Part shown: positions 25,301 to 40,300 of the stretch, piece after piece | Numbering within the stretch: the first letter of the stretch is position 1 | Layout of the letters: every line of letters starts with the position of its first letter | Assembly: GCA_004194705.1 (NCBI GenBank) | Contig: SADC01001285.1 | Location: forward strand, 806,001 to 870,000 | DNA length: 64,000 nucleotides | Direction: 5' to 3' | From: Ditylenchus dipsaci | Taxonomy: Eukaryota; Nematoda; Chromadorea; Rhabditida; Anguinidae | Notes under the pieces: model-generated | Told to the model about the DNA's origin: nothing | Databases searched by the model: none | The model's input: the letters and a program-made list of their open reading frames with translations, nothing else | Translations under genes and position numbers: made by a program

Positions 25301-28300
25301 AAAAAAATATTGAGGACCGTGAAAAGATTTGAAAATTGAAACACTTTGTACTTATTTGTGGCCAAAAATTATTCCGATGGAAATTTTCCATCCGCTCATT
25401 TTCTGGTGTTTAGCCAACTGGCTGCTTGTGATTCTGACTCTGACTGCGACAGGAATGCTATCTGTGCAAACGTTTTTGACTCTTTTAAGTGTCAGTGCAA
25501 ACCAGGTATGTATTTTGTTGGATTTCGACTTTCGCTTAACACTTGTTTGAAGGATACCATGATATATCTCCCGATGCTGAACTAAAACCTGGCAGGGTAT
25601 GCAAGGAATGTAAGCTACTTTGTAGTCATTTTTTATCCTTGTCTAATTTCACACATTAAAGTGATCAATGAATGTGCTTCCGATGCCAATGAATGTTCAC
25701 CATTTGCGGAATGTGTGGATGCAGCTGAAGGGTATTCCTGTGTTTGTAGTCAAGGATATGTGGATACTTCTTCTCAGCACGGTCTTTTACCTGGTCGTAA
25801 ATGTAGCAATGGTCAGTTTGTTGAAAAGGTTGTAAAGAAAAATATGTTTGAGTCCGTACTAACATGTTATGGCTTATTATACGCCTAAGCACAAACCACA
25901 GAAAGTGTTATATGGTCGTGTCGAAATTGCAAAAAATAAGCAAAGGAACAAGACAAATTTGCTCAATTCGACTGTCCAGTACGTACATACATATTCAAAG
26001 TCAATTGTTTAAGGCTTTGATTGAAATCACCCGCTGAAAGGTTTAAAAATCCCATCAAATTAGTAATTCGTCCCGTCAAATTTTTAAAATTTTGTTATTT
26101 TATTTAAAAATATTGATATTTTAAATTTTTTACCAACGGTCAGTCCAGAATCTCAGCTTTTAAACGAGTTATCAACTAACCTAATAAGATTTTAAAGCTT
26201 TGTAAAAAAGCATTTGAATGGAGTATTTTTTCTGAAAATTTCATCCATTCAACGTCATTTTTCTTTAGGTTTTCAAAATGTTATTAGAAATTTTTGAGAA
26301 AAACAAATGTTCTATATTTGACGGGATAAATCACTAATTTGACGGGAATTTCAAACCTTTTGACGGGGGAAAGTGTTTTTAACCATTTTTTAACCATCTT
26401 ATTGACGAGCCCATCCATTATTAATCATTTGGGCTGTTTGAACGGATAAGTCAAATTAGTTTGACAGCTTGACTTGGATGAAGACATGCCTGCAGGGGGA
26501 TCGTTCTCCCTTTGAACCTTTTGGTGCGCCTTATTTATCAAACATTCTTGATTGTTTGAAGAAGTAGAAGATAATTAACCCATTGGAATAAAGATATTTT
26601 TTGGAGTGATTAAGAAGGGCGTGGACCTTCTTTCGATGTGGAAACCTTTTATTTGCAAATGAAAACGATGTTTGAAAGAGATGTCATTTCTTTTTACTGG
26701 ATTATACTCTCACCGTTCCTTTTTTATGAACCTCCTAAATTTTAACCCTTTTCCCACTAACCAACCAGTTGAGCCGATGTTTTAGTAAAGAATATGAAAA
26801 AAACTTGCGGAAGAGAGATAAATTGGGTCTCATCATCTATTTGATTGCTTTTTTCACTACATTTGCTAAAGGGAAGAGTACGATAACACATACACGTAGA
26901 TATTGCTTTACAAGTGATTGCTTTACAAATAAAAAAGAAAAAACATAATATAATTTAAAAAATAATAATGTAGTTGCTGAAAAAAGCTTCAAAGGACCAT
27001 TTGCCGTTTACAACAACGAGAATTTGTAATTTGAATCGGCGTAGGACAGCTTTTTACTCCAGGAATGCCCAAAATTATTATTTTTCAAATTTAAATGGGA
27101 TTTTTTTAATAGTAAAAAAATAACTTTGTGCATTTTGGAGTAAAAAGCTGTTCACTGACAATTGAAATTACGAAATTCTCGTTGTCATAGACGGCAATGG
27201 CAATATACTTTCTCCTAGCACCAAAATACTGAATTATATTAGCAAAATTACAACTTTAAGATTTTTTCCGATGTTACATTAATGTGTAGCCCTGGGTTTT
27301 AGCTTTTGAAAAAGGCCTCAAACTTCTTACATCTAGAGATTCGGTGCTCTATGAACTTTTTCGACCAAGTGCTCTATTCAAATCCCCAAAATCCCCAATT
27401 TTTTATAATCTTTCACTGAAGAAAGAAATTTTTTTTAATCTAAGATTCAAGGTCACATTATTGTTTTAAATTAATCACTAACTGACATTGTGAGTGGAAA
27501 AAGAGAAAAGTACAAAAAAGTAAAAAAATTTCTACTAGAATGCTATATTTTGGTACTGGAATTAAGTATTAGCAAAAAAATTTAAACCCATAAAAACCTC
27601 AGAATTTAAAATTCTATTATTTTAAAAAATATTTTAGCAAGCAACGAGTGTCTGGAAAAGGCCTTAAACACATGTGATGAAAATGCGGACTGTATCGATA
27701 CCCCTGACGCATACACTTGCCAATGTTTTAACGGTTACATTGATGTCTCCTCCAATGCCCATTTGCCTCCAGGACGCGTTTGCACGGTATTTTTTGTTTT
27801 TAGCTAAATCACGAATAATATTTGACGGTTTGAAGGTTGAAACCACGTGCCCGAAGCAGAAAACCGATCTGATGTTTCTGATTGATGGAAGTGGATCTAT
27901 AGGATCATACGTGTTTAAAAATGAAGTTCTACGTTTTGTTCGAGACTTTTTGGAGCTTTTCGATGTTGGGCTAGACAATACTAGAGTGGGGCTAATTCAG
28001 TACTCTGATCAAATCAGACATGAGGTATCATTTCTGTGATAAAATTTGGCATGATTTTAAATTTATCATGATCCCTTTTCAGTTTGACCTAAATCAGTAT
28101 GGAGACAAACAATCTTTACTGCAGGCTATTGCTCAAACACAATACCTCACAGGATTAACACGGTAAATTTTTGCGAATAAATAAAATAAATTAAGATTTT
28201 CTAATAAATTTAAAAAATGATGAAAAAATCAATTTCAGTAAATTTACAAAACTTTACAATTTTTCTAATAAATTAAAAATGATAAAGTTTTAAATAAATT

Positions 28301-31300
28301 TGCAAATTTCAAAATTTTTATAATAAATTTGAAAATCTTAAAAAATCTTAAATAAATTCACAAAATGTAAAATTTTTTAATAAAATTTTAAAGTCTTGCA
28401 AAATTTTATAAAAAGTTTAAAAAATGTTAAAGTTTATAAATATTTTAAAAATCTTTAATTTTTAAATAAATTCAAAAAGTGTTGTTGTAGCACTGGCGCC
28501 GCTATTCAGCACATGGTGTTGGAAGGTTTTCTGAGAGACGTGGTGCTCGTCCTGTAACTCAAGACGTTAGTCGTGTGGCCATTGTTCTGACGGATGGAAG
28601 AAGTCAAGATAATGTGTCTGAGCCAGCCAAAGCGGCCCGAAACTTGCACGTCAACATGTTTTCCATTGGTCAGTAAATTAGTAATTATTACAAAAAAATT
28701 CAGCTCTTAAAATTTGTTACAGGTGTCACTGATCACGTGCTTGCTAGTGAACTTGAGTCCATTGCTGGCTCACCAAATAGATGGTTTTACGTGGACAGAT
28801 TCAAGGACTTGGATATGCGTCTTCGATCTCTGATTCAAAAGCTAGCTTGCCCTGCTCCAGCAAAGCCTACACATATACCGTATTTTTATTTTGGATTTTA
28901 TATTTGGTTTTGTTTTCAAGCTAAAATTTCAGAGGTGTTTGCAACCCCAGACTCAGACAGGTTGTGACCGTGCTCTCAACGAGATGTGTGTGGACTCAAA
29001 TGGCAAACCAGCGTGCCAGTGCCCCAAAAAATTCCAGCGACACCCAATTACTCATATTTGTGGTGGAGGTAGATATAAACTTACTACCAATGTAGTGACG
29101 GTAATATCATAAAATATTTAGACCTGTGCAATGCTGGTTGGTTTGATCATTTTCCTTTTTATGCTTTGTAAACGTAAAATATTTATAGAAATACGTACAT
29201 CCTGTCCATACCCAGAGGTGTGCAATTTGAATCCTAAAACTAGGGAAAGGCTGCTCACCGTATAACCTCCACCCTCTAATCCACCGCCCTCTAATAATCT
29301 CTCAGCCCTTCATTTTTTGACTAGGATTTCAGAGTTAAAGGAGCATGCTCACCTGTTACGAAAAATTTCCCACCAATTCAAAAAGTTTTCCGAATCATTG
29401 AACTTCTGTACGGATTTTTAACTTGGTTTCTAACAAGACTATGCCTGAAATTAAATTCTTGGCCTTGTTTTGTTAGAAATCAAACTGAAAAATCTGTGCA
29501 GAAGTTCAATGATTCGGAAAATTGTTTGAATTGGCGGGACAAATTAAAAACTTTTTGATTGAAATTTTCAGGGGTTGAAAATTAATACCCCTGGGGAATT
29601 AAAAGAGATTATGTGACAGGGTAGGCCTTGGTGGCGCAGTAGATAATGTTTCATAGCCCAAAATGGTGTGCAGGTTCGACCCCACGTGGTGGCGCTATTT
29701 ATTTTGGCTTGTTGACCAATGACTAGTGGTGATTGTGGTCGCTGATTTCGAATCTGGCATCAAAAAGTCATATTACCCTGATAAATTGGTCTAACAACCA
29801 AAATAACTGAAGTGCATGCATGCCGGGTCGAACCTGTGCACTATTTGGGCCATAAAACACAATTGCTCATCCACTGCGACACCGCTGTTAAATTCTCCAA
29901 CTAAGTAGCTTCCCACCTTTAATATAACTTTCCTTTTTCTAAAAAAGTTATGAGAAACATTTTTAGATTTGTGAATCCACTCCCTTTGGTAATCACAGAT
30001 GTGTTTGTCCAGCTGACTTTTCTAGAGATATGCGATCTGTATGCTTTTTTATGTGCACCTGTACACAAACAGAAGCCACTTTTAATTTTAGGGCATATGT
30101 GTGTCCAATCAACAGTCAGCTCCAGAAACCACGTGTCCTTCTGGCTTGGAGAGGAATCCTCACAACGGAAAATGCCGTGTGCCTGGAAGTTGTGATCCCA
30201 CCGAAAAGTAGCACTTCCGTCAACGATATATTTTTTCATTCACCAATTACTTTAAGTTCCCTTGTGATGTAAGGAAGCGAGAAAAATGTTTGCTTCATCT
30301 TTCCGGTCAATATTACACTTGTCAATGCCAGCCAGGAGAGAAACGAGACTCCGCTACTCAAGTTTGCTGTAAGGAACTAATAATATAATTTATTACATAT
30401 CACCTCAACTCAAATATCTCAGTGGTCAATGAATGTCTGAGCGGTCAAAATGATTGTGCTGTTTCCGCCAAATGCATTGACACCAACGATGGCTATATTT
30501 GTGCTTGCCCAAGTGACTATCTTGACCAAAGTGAAGACCCAGTGAACAGGCCAGGAAGGGTTTGTGCCGCGTTGATCAATGAGTGTACCAACCAACTTCA
30601 CCGCTGCTCCAGGAATGCCCTTTGCACAGACACTCCGGAAGGTCTGGATAACAAATATGGTGCTAGGCAGATATGGTGTTCAAAACAACTTGATACACCT
30701 GTTGTAAAAAACAACAGGGGGCCAAGCTGTTTTTATAAGAAAATTCAGCAGGGGGACCAAGCCATATTTTGGACGCCATACAGTCGACGCTCTCCATAAC
30801 GGACCCGAAGGGACCGACTTTTTCGTCCGTTATAGAGAGCGTCGATTTAGGTCAAATTATACTAACTCTGACCAAATCAGCCAAATTTTTTGTCCGTTAT
30901 GGAGGGGGTCCGTTATGGAGAGCGTCGACTGTATCTGCAGGAGGCCTACAAAAATTTTTTGATAAATTAAATAATTTTCTCAAACTACAGGTTACATCTG
31001 TCGCTGCAAGAGTGGGTATGTGGACTTTTCCCAAACCCTCAGAATGAGCCTGGACTGATCTGCAACCAAGAGATAAATGAATGTGACAACCCTCAGCTAA
31101 ACACCTGCCATCCAGATGCAATTTGCGTTGACACCACTGAATCGTACAAATGCATTTGCAAGCCTGGTTTTGAGGATTTAGATGAACTGCGCAATCCTGG
31201 CCGTCAATGCCAGAACGTTCAACGAAATGATCAATGCGAGATAGGCAAGAATGAATGTGATAGAAATGCAAAGTGCATCTTCAAGGGAGCCAAAGATTAC

Positions 31301-34300
31301 AGGTAGATGATTTGAATTAAATTTTGAATCCAAAATTATTTTTAGTTGTATTTGCCCACCTGGATATAGAGACAAAAGTCCAGATCCAGTCAGCAAGCCT
31401 GGCCGAGTTTGTATTCCGTGTAAGCTTTTTTTTGAAAGTAAAAATAAATGGATCTTTGAGATTAAAAAAAATACTCTTTCATGGAACAAATAGCAATGCA
31501 ACACCAAATTACTGAAATCGAGCACCGAATTAATAATTTCCAGCACCTATTTCAAATTTTAGTCGAAAATACTGAAATGTAGGGCTAGGTGAGATCTGTC
31601 AAAAAAGAAATTTGTCAAACGTAGTTTTTGTCAAAAGGAAACTTGTCAAGACGAAAATTTTCAAAACGAATTTTGTCAAATGAAGGTTTTGTCAAAAACG
31701 AAATTTGTCAAAAAAATGCCTTGGTCCCCTCTTTAGTTCACAATAAGAAAAATTCGAATTTTTTTTACGTTTTTCATGTTCCAAAACCTGTTTTCTGGAC
31801 TTATTCGAACAAGCTGAAGATGGTTCGACAGTGGTGAAATGCCGTTTCTTGAGTATTTTTTAGTTTTGGGCAATAACTGATTTCACCAAAATCAAGTCAA
31901 AAACGAAACGTTTTTGACAAAATTCGTTTGACAAATTTCGTTTTTGACAAATCTCACCTAGCCAAATGTAGCACCTAATTTCTTATTTATTTGCTTATCT
32001 ATGATAAATTCTGTGTGTAAAATCAGAAAATCTCTCTATTTTATCGATTTTTTCATCATTTTGACCTTACTGTGTATTTTGCATGAAAAATACAGAAAAT
32101 GCTGACTTTAAGCTTTTGATAAGCAAAATAAAATATTTGGCGCTATTGGTTTTACCACCCCACCCTCCCCTAGGGTTTTTTCGTCAGAAATTCAATTTCA
32201 AAAAATTAATTGCTAAATTTTAGTATTTTTGACTTGAATTAAAACAGGGCTCTGGACATAATTAATTACATGCTAGATTTCAGTAATTTGGGTTTACATT
32301 TCAGTAACAGCCTTTTTAAGATTAATTATCTCGCCTAATTTAGTGATTCCTGAATGCGATAACCCCTCCCTGAATGACTGTGATTCACCAGATAGAGCCA
32401 TTTGTACTGACACAGACGATGGCTATTTGTGTAGATGTAGACAAGGCTTTTTGGACATTTCGCCCAATATTGCAACTAAGCCAGGAAGGTTGTGCAAAGC
32501 ATGTGAGTTTTCTAAAAAAATGAGACAAGGATATTAATGGGTGGTGTTAACAATTTTTCAACTTATTAAAAACCTCTGTTTCTTGTCCTAAACACAATGC
32601 CAATACTGTTCTAGAATGTTGTAGTCGCTAATAATTCGTTTTCGGATGGTGTTTGTCGGGAAAGGGGTCTTTTCTCTTGTGTATTAAGTACAGTCGAGTC
32701 TCGATTTAATGATCACCGATTTAACGTTCACCTTCGATTTAACGATCACCTGGGTCGGTCCCAGGGTGATCGTTAAATCGAGACTCGACTGTAATGGCAT
32801 AAATTGATTTGGTTGGGAAAAAGGATGTAATATGCCGCAAAAAAGATGTAGGCTTGACAGTGTGATGAAATCTCATGGGATTCCTGCCATTGGGCCGGGA
32901 TTTTCTTCGATACCCGGAATTTCGCAAAGATCGAAATCCGAAATCTCGCGGGTTCGCATTTCTTTAATAAGATTTCTGGGGTTCCCGGGATGTCCGATCC
33001 CGGAAATTTCGGAAATCCCAATCCAAATCCCAAAGTTGCAAAAAATTTAAATAAAATCCCAATCCGAAAAACACGAACTGCCAAGCCTAATTAAATGTGC
33101 CACAAAAAATATTTTTTTCGTTGGACATTTTAGGTTTTTGTGGCATTTCGTTTTTGGTGGCATATTACAGTCTTTTCGCAAAACAAATCAGTATTTGCCA
33201 AAATAATTCGATGAATGTTGTAAATTAGTCACACTAACTGGTAGTTAGTCATACTGACCTGTTAGTGGTACTGTTTGGTAGTTCAAGTTGGTAGTACTTG
33301 TTGTTGGCTTTGGTTAACTTCTTGCTTTTTTCTTACCGTTTTTATTGTTAGCTTCATCTTGCTTCTCTTGCTTTCATTCCACTAGGTGCTTGGGCCAGCG
33401 CTGTTTATTAATTTTGTTAAACTTTTCAATGAAAAATGCGTTTAGTGGACAATGAATGTACAAGAGGAACACACGACTGTGCCAGAGATGGAGGTATTTG
33501 TGAAGACACTCCTGATTCATACACTTGCAGATGTGCTGTTTCGTAAGTTTTATAGGAATTTATTCTTAAAATGTGGTTAATACATGGCTCTCAGATGTAT
33601 TTTTTCAAAGGATTGTAATTTTTTGAGACTCTAGCTCTTCATTGTTTTTTTAAATTTAAAATCTTTTTATTTTCGTTATAAAATGGCAGTAAGCACTGGA
33701 TAAAAAACCTTTTTCAGGGGCAAGCCCAAATCCCTTTTTGGATTGTATCAGCGGCGAAAATCCCCGGAAAAAATACCTTACTTAGAGGACCATTGCCATC
33801 TATATATAAAACGATAATTTTGTAATTTGAATTGGCAGGGGACAGCTTTTTACTCTGGAAATGCGCAAAATTATTATTTTTTAAATTTAAATGGAATTGT
33901 TAATAGTAATTTCATTCAAAAAATAATAAGTTCGTGTATTTTTCGTAGTGAAAAGCTGTCCTCCGCCAATTCAAATTACAAAATTCTCGTTGTCATGGAC
34001 GGCAATGGTCCTTTGGTCCTTCAGGGCATGCCCGTACGTTTCAAAAATTTAACGCAGGGACCAGCAAAATTTTTTGAATCCCTTTATTTTCACTAAAAAC
34101 GCATGTAAAACTTAATCGAGAAAGAAAAAGTGCTGGTCCCCGCCTTTTCTTCGTGTCGGCCACGGGCATGCCTTTTAGGGAATCTTTACCACTGCTAAAA
34201 TCATTTTTTACAAAAATAATCAAAACTAAACTACTTTCAAATCTGTACTTGTCTTGAATTAAAACCTGAAGGCCATGAGTCAGAAAGGTATTACAAACTA

Positions 34301-37300
34301 TTTTGACTAAACAATAAAGGTTTAATTTACAAACACAACCAATTTGAAAATTCAGTTACTTGGATGTCTCGGTGGACCGAAAGAACAGACCTGGAAGAAA
34401 CTGCAAGAAATGTAGATTTTACGTTTTTCAAAAATTAGAACAAAATCATTTATTCTAATTTAGTGACTGATGAGTGTGCCAACGGACAAAATGACTGCTC
34501 AAGGGATGCAATCTGTACAGATACTGAAGACTCATACATTTGTGCTTGTCCTTCTAACTACATCGACGTGTCACCAGACATGGTGCATCGGCCAGGAAGA
34601 AGGTGTCAGCCAAGTGAGTCTAATTATAGTTTTTTTTAAATCTGTTTTTTCATTTAATAATAATTTTTTATTTTTTTTTAGACATCAATGAGTGCACTAA
34701 ACAGCTGCACGACTGCTCTCCAAACGCTAACTGTGTGGATACGCCAGAGAGTTTCACTTGTACATGTGGCGAAGACTTTGTTGATGAAAGTCCCAATCCA
34801 ACAGCTCGTCCTGGAAGAATTTGCCGTCCTGCTCTGGTGGATGAATGTCGTCTTCAAAAACATGATTGTCATTCAGATGCGGTGTGTCAAGACCTGGCTC
34901 AGGGGTAAATTTGTATCTTGATTAGCTACAAAAATGTTTTTCATTTATTCTATTTTATTCGTTCTAGTTACACTTGTCAGTGTAAAGCCCAATTCTTGGA
35001 CGAATCTCCTCATCGTGTCACTCATCCAGGTCGTCTATGCGTCCCTAAACCAACTCCACCGCCAGATGAGTGCAGAGTGGATAGCTCAACTTCTTGCAAA
35101 GTTGAATTGAATGAAGTTTGCAGGTACATTTCATATTATGCAGCTTTAATTTTGTTCAGAAAAAAAATATTTTTTTCCCAGATTTGTCAGTGGAGTACCT
35201 AAGTGCACATGTCCAATTAACTACAATCGTGACCGAGCCACAAATGCCTGTACAATTATCAATGAGTGCCAATTCCCACAACTAAATGATTGCCATCCGA
35301 GCGCAGAATGCATAGACCAGCCAATCTCTTATACGTGCAAATGTCGCCAAGGATTCAGAGATTTGTCTTCCAAAGACAGCCAGGCAGGAACTGTCAGCCA
35401 AGTGAGTTTCGAAGAAAAAAATTCTAGACGCAATATTTTATTTGGTTTAGTGTGAATGAATGCCAGTTCCTCACTTGAATGACTGCCATCAAAATGCCAG
35501 TGTTTGGACTTAGAAGAGGGCTTTGACTGCAAGTGCAACCAAGGCTTTAAAGATATGAGTCCGGAGAGACCTGGTCGAATCTGTCATCAAATGGTACTGT
35601 TGTGTTTAATCATAAAGTTATTTACCGCCAATAAGAACATGATTCCTGTTAACTGAATAAATATCATTACCGTATTTATTCTAATAGAAAGACACTTCTC
35701 GTTCAAAATCGTGTTCTTGGCATTGTGTTTTAGCCCACTTTTTCTATAATACTTTTTGACAACTTAACAGTAGGGTAGTACACTTAACGATTACCTCAGC
35801 CATCAGCCGGCTGATTTGGGAAAATTTTCCTCAGCTGGCCAAAAAATATACTCAGCCTCAGCCAAAGCAAAAATGTACCTCGGTCTTCAGCCACAGCCGA
35901 CTGAGGTATGAAATTTTCTTTAGCCATCAGCCGGGCCCAAAATTTAACTCAGCCGACAGCCTCAGCCGCTGATGGCTGAGATTAAACTCAGCCGGCTGAG
36001 AATGCCACCCTGCTTACCACCCAATTCGTAGCCAGTGAGATGAGCTTGAAAATGAGTAGTAATTTGCCTGAGGAAGTGTTCAAAAAATGCGTCAAAAATT
36101 CAATGCCACAACAGGTTTTTCGAATTCGGGGTGTCTTTCTATTAGAATAAATACGGTAAGCCTAAATTCATATGGCAAAAAAGACATGTTTGTCATTAGG
36201 ATCAAACCTGTCGATTATTTGTACAAAAAATTTCAATTCAATTTTTTAAAGATAAATGAGTGTGCCCGACCAGATATGAACTCTTGTGACAAAAATGCAC
36301 GCTGCACTGACCTGGAAAACGGGTATCGATGTGAATGTCAAAACAACTTCTTGGATGTGTCACCATCCCCCACTCTACCTGGCAGAGCTTGTAGGCCAAG
36401 TATGAATTAATTGAGGCAATTTTTAGGCTGTAAATTAAAATTAGCAAATTTTGCAGTTGTGAACGAGTGTTTGGACTCAAGGCTAAATGATTGTGACAAA
36501 ATAGCCAAGTGCATTGACACGGCTGATTCCTACACCTGTCAATGCCCTGCCGACTCAAGAGACATATCCCGTAATCCAGTAGCTTTCCCAGGTCGAGTAT
36601 GTCTTGTATTTGTAAATGAGTGTGCAATTGGCAAAAACGACTGTGATGTGAATGCAGACTGTCATGGTTGGTGTCTATACTCTTCATTTAACTGTCTTCA
36701 GTATTTACTTGCCATCATATTTAGACAATGAGCAGTCGTACACTTGTGAATGCAAACCAGGCTACACTGACAGATCCCCCAACAAATTATCTAGGTCTGG
36801 CAGAGTTTGTGTCAGGGTAAGTCACACATTTTTCAGTGTCTATGATAGCCATTGATAGCAAAATAACCAAATTAAAACTGAGTTACAAGGGCTTAAAAAT
36901 GTCGTTCCTTTATTTGTAACTTTTGACCGATTTGGCATTTGGCGCCTTTTGTGACGTTTTTCCATTCACGCCTTGATTAAAGTTTTAGGACTATTTTGCT
37001 GTTAGGAAATCTAGCTCGTTCTAATAGTGTACGCTGGCTTACCTTTCGTCTATTTAAAAAAAAATTGAAATGGCCTTAAAAATGTCACAAATGGAAAAAA
37101 ACCTCAATTTTTTTGTAGCGTACAGTTTTGCCACCGAAGAATAGAGTTATTAAGCTCGTTTTTGGATTCAAAAATTATTTGATGCAAAATATTTATTTAT
37201 TGTTTTTGCTAGGTTTTCTGTCTTGAAAAATTAGTAATTAGTAAAAATTATTGTAATCTATAGTTCAATAATTTGTTCAGTTGGTGGACGAGTGCAAAGA

Positions 37301-40300
37301 GGAACACATACTTGCAGTCCCCAAGCAGAATGCAGAGATCTGGAAGAAGTAACTATTTACTTAGCTTACTCTTATTAATTTTTGCATTTCAAGGGCTATA
37401 CTTGTGAATGCAAGGACGGCTATGTCGACAGGTCACCAGCCCTGTCCCAGCCTGGTCGTATCTGCAGCAATCCAGAGACCTGTCCTGCCAACCATGAATG
37501 CAGCAGTGCAGCTGTGTGCGAGCCATTGGGTGGCAACAAGTACAGCTGTTCTTGCATTCCCGGTTACCTCGACCAGTCACCAGCTGGCAAAGAAGGACGT
37601 ATTTGTGTTAGAAGTGAGTAGATGCCTCAAAAGTTGCAAGAAAATATTTGAAATGTTCAGACAAACATTGCCATGACCCCAAACTCAACAACTGCTCCAG
37701 AAATGCCATATGTTATGATGAACCATCTGGCTATAGGTGTGAATGCATCCGTGGCTTTTTGGTATGTTTACTTGGAGAAAATTATGATAACAAATTATAG
37801 ACAACAGCAAATAATGTTTTTTGTAAGAATGGACCTTGGCTAATAGTAGGTTGCCAATAGCGAAAAATTGGGTTCCTAGGTTTTAGCCTGGATACTCTAA
37901 TTAAACCATGGTGAGCACGATAGCCTGCTTATTTTTCGCTGTTTTCAAGATTACTTAATTTTTCAAAAATAGCATTTATAACTGCAAAACAATTAAGCAC
38001 ACCGAGTTAAGATATACAGTTGACTCTCGATTTAAGGACACCCCCAAAAGTTCGTTCCCTAGCTGGGTCCGACACTTTTTTTAGTTCGATTTTCGAAGCT
38101 TTTTAAAAATTCTGTTTGACAGTCTGGTCGTAAATATCGCAAGGATGCCGATTTCGCCGATCCTTTTTCAAAATCCAGAAACTTTTTCTTCTAAAAAAAG
38201 CAAAACCTCGATTTAAGGACAGGCTTTTTCTAAAATCCCTGTCCTTAAATCGAGGTTTGCTTTTTTAGAAGAAAAAGTTTTTGGATTTTGAAAAAGGATA
38301 GGCAAAATCGACATCCTTGCGATATTTGCGACCAGACTGTCATAACAGAATCGATAAAATATTTTGAAAATTGGGTTAAAAAAGTGTCGGACCCAGCTGG
38401 GGAACGAACTTTTGGGGATGTCCTTAAATCGAGAGTCGACTGTACAGCAAAAGAAAGCCTAGAATCTCAGCTTTCAAACGGTGTATGATTATGCTGCAAA
38501 AAGGGGTGGAACTAGAGTTAAGACTACTTAAGTTGGACGATTATTGATTGAGCATACTTAACACTCCAAAAAGAAAAGCCACAATTCTGACACCGGATTC
38601 GTGCCCTTAAAAAGACCATTGTGGTTTACTGCAATATCAATTTTGAATTAATGAAGGGCAGCTTTATTACTTACAGTGAAAAAAATTCAGGACAAATCTC
38701 CGGTTGCCTCGATGCGAGGACGAGTGTGTGAGCCTCCAGCAGCACCACAATCTCCAGCTCGTGAGCATTTCGATATTTTCATAATTAGAAATATATTACT
38801 TTTATATCCTCCTCCAACATATTCAGGCCACCCCTGCCAAGACCCATTGCTCAATGATTGTCACACTTCTGGTTCTTGTCGAGCCACAGGTGCGCAGACC
38901 TACACTTGTGAGTGTTTGCCAGGCTATGCTGATCGTTCACCAGACGTGGGCAACAGACCTGGAGAGTGTGTGTGCTGACTGAGCCCATCTGTTTGGATGC
39001 CACTCGCAATGACTGCCATCCTGCAGCTATTTGCAGTGAAAACAAGGGTACTAGCGATGGATACACTTGTAGATGTAGGGATGGTTATGTGGACCAGTCC
39101 CCTAACAAGAGGGACAAGCCAGGACGTGTTTGCACAGAACAGGTATGAACAGCCTGAAAATGCTAGCTTATTGTGGAAGAGGACATTAAATTTTAGTGTA
39201 GTTAATAATTGAGACAATGGTGCGAATTTGATACTATCTAATATACCGTATTCACTCTTTTACTTCCCTCTTCTGAAAGAGGGCCTCGAAAGGGACAGCA
39301 TTTATTTATTTATTTTTTAAAAATAGCTCGAAAGTTTATGAAATGTGTTAGTGAGAAGAGAAAGAAAAAAGCTAGCCGAAAAAGTAAAAAAGTCAAAGAC
39401 CTTTCAAATAATGCAATCAGTGCTTGAAGATCTCTATCGAATCGGCTGGGACGCAAGGAAGATAACGAAAGAAAATATAATTCATACGAAGACTGTCCAT
39501 AGAAACATTAAGAAGTTGGCATTAACATTAAGATGGCAAGCGACATCGCGCTAGAAGCCATTCCCTGGTCACACAAGTACACCAACAAACAAATAAATGT
39601 TGACAAAAAACATAAAGTCTCCTGTCGTTGTGAGGCCAACCCAAAAGTTCGTTCCCGCCTAGGGTCAGACACTTTTATACACAAACTTTTAAAGACTTTC
39701 GCGCCGATTATTTTTCGACAGTCTAGTGCCAAATATCGTAAGGATTCCGGTTTTACATATCGTTTTTGAAAAATATTAAAAAAATTTTGCCACAAAGACC
39801 CGCTTATCTCGATACAGTGGAACCTGGATAAACGGACACCCCCAAAAGTTCATTCCCTAGCTGGGTCCGACACCTTTTAGACCTATTTTTGAGTATTTTT
39901 GCCAATTCTTTTTTGACAGTCTGGTCGCAAATATCGCAAGGAGGCCGATTTTGCCAATTGTTTTTTAAAATCCAAAACTTTTTATTCTAGAAAAAACCAA
40001 AACCTCGATAAAGGGGTAGGGGTGTCCGTTTATCCAGGTTCGACTGTATAAGGACACCTTTTTCGAAATATGGTGGCCTTATATCGACAGTGGACTGTAG
40101 TTATATGAAGAAAAATTAAAAATTAAGTTATTTTAGTAGATGCTTTTCACGCCTGGGTAATGGGATCGACAGAGTGAATACGGTAATACTTTTTTCACAT
40201 TTCTGAGAAATAAACAATCATGAGCCATTTTTACAACATTCTCGGATAAGACTTTTGTAAGATTAAATAAGTTCGTATGAAATTAGATTAATATTCCCAT

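Larger units (their letters stand above)
39246..40183. mobile_element. TA-flanked CCGTATT element with internal HTH relic and nested elements
   Basis: CCGTATTCACTC at 39246 and GAGTGAATACGG to 40183, TA on both sides. It contains the coding relic 39345-39554, a half CAGTCGA-type element (about 39630-39790) and the complete element 39815-40046. Confidence 0.65.
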
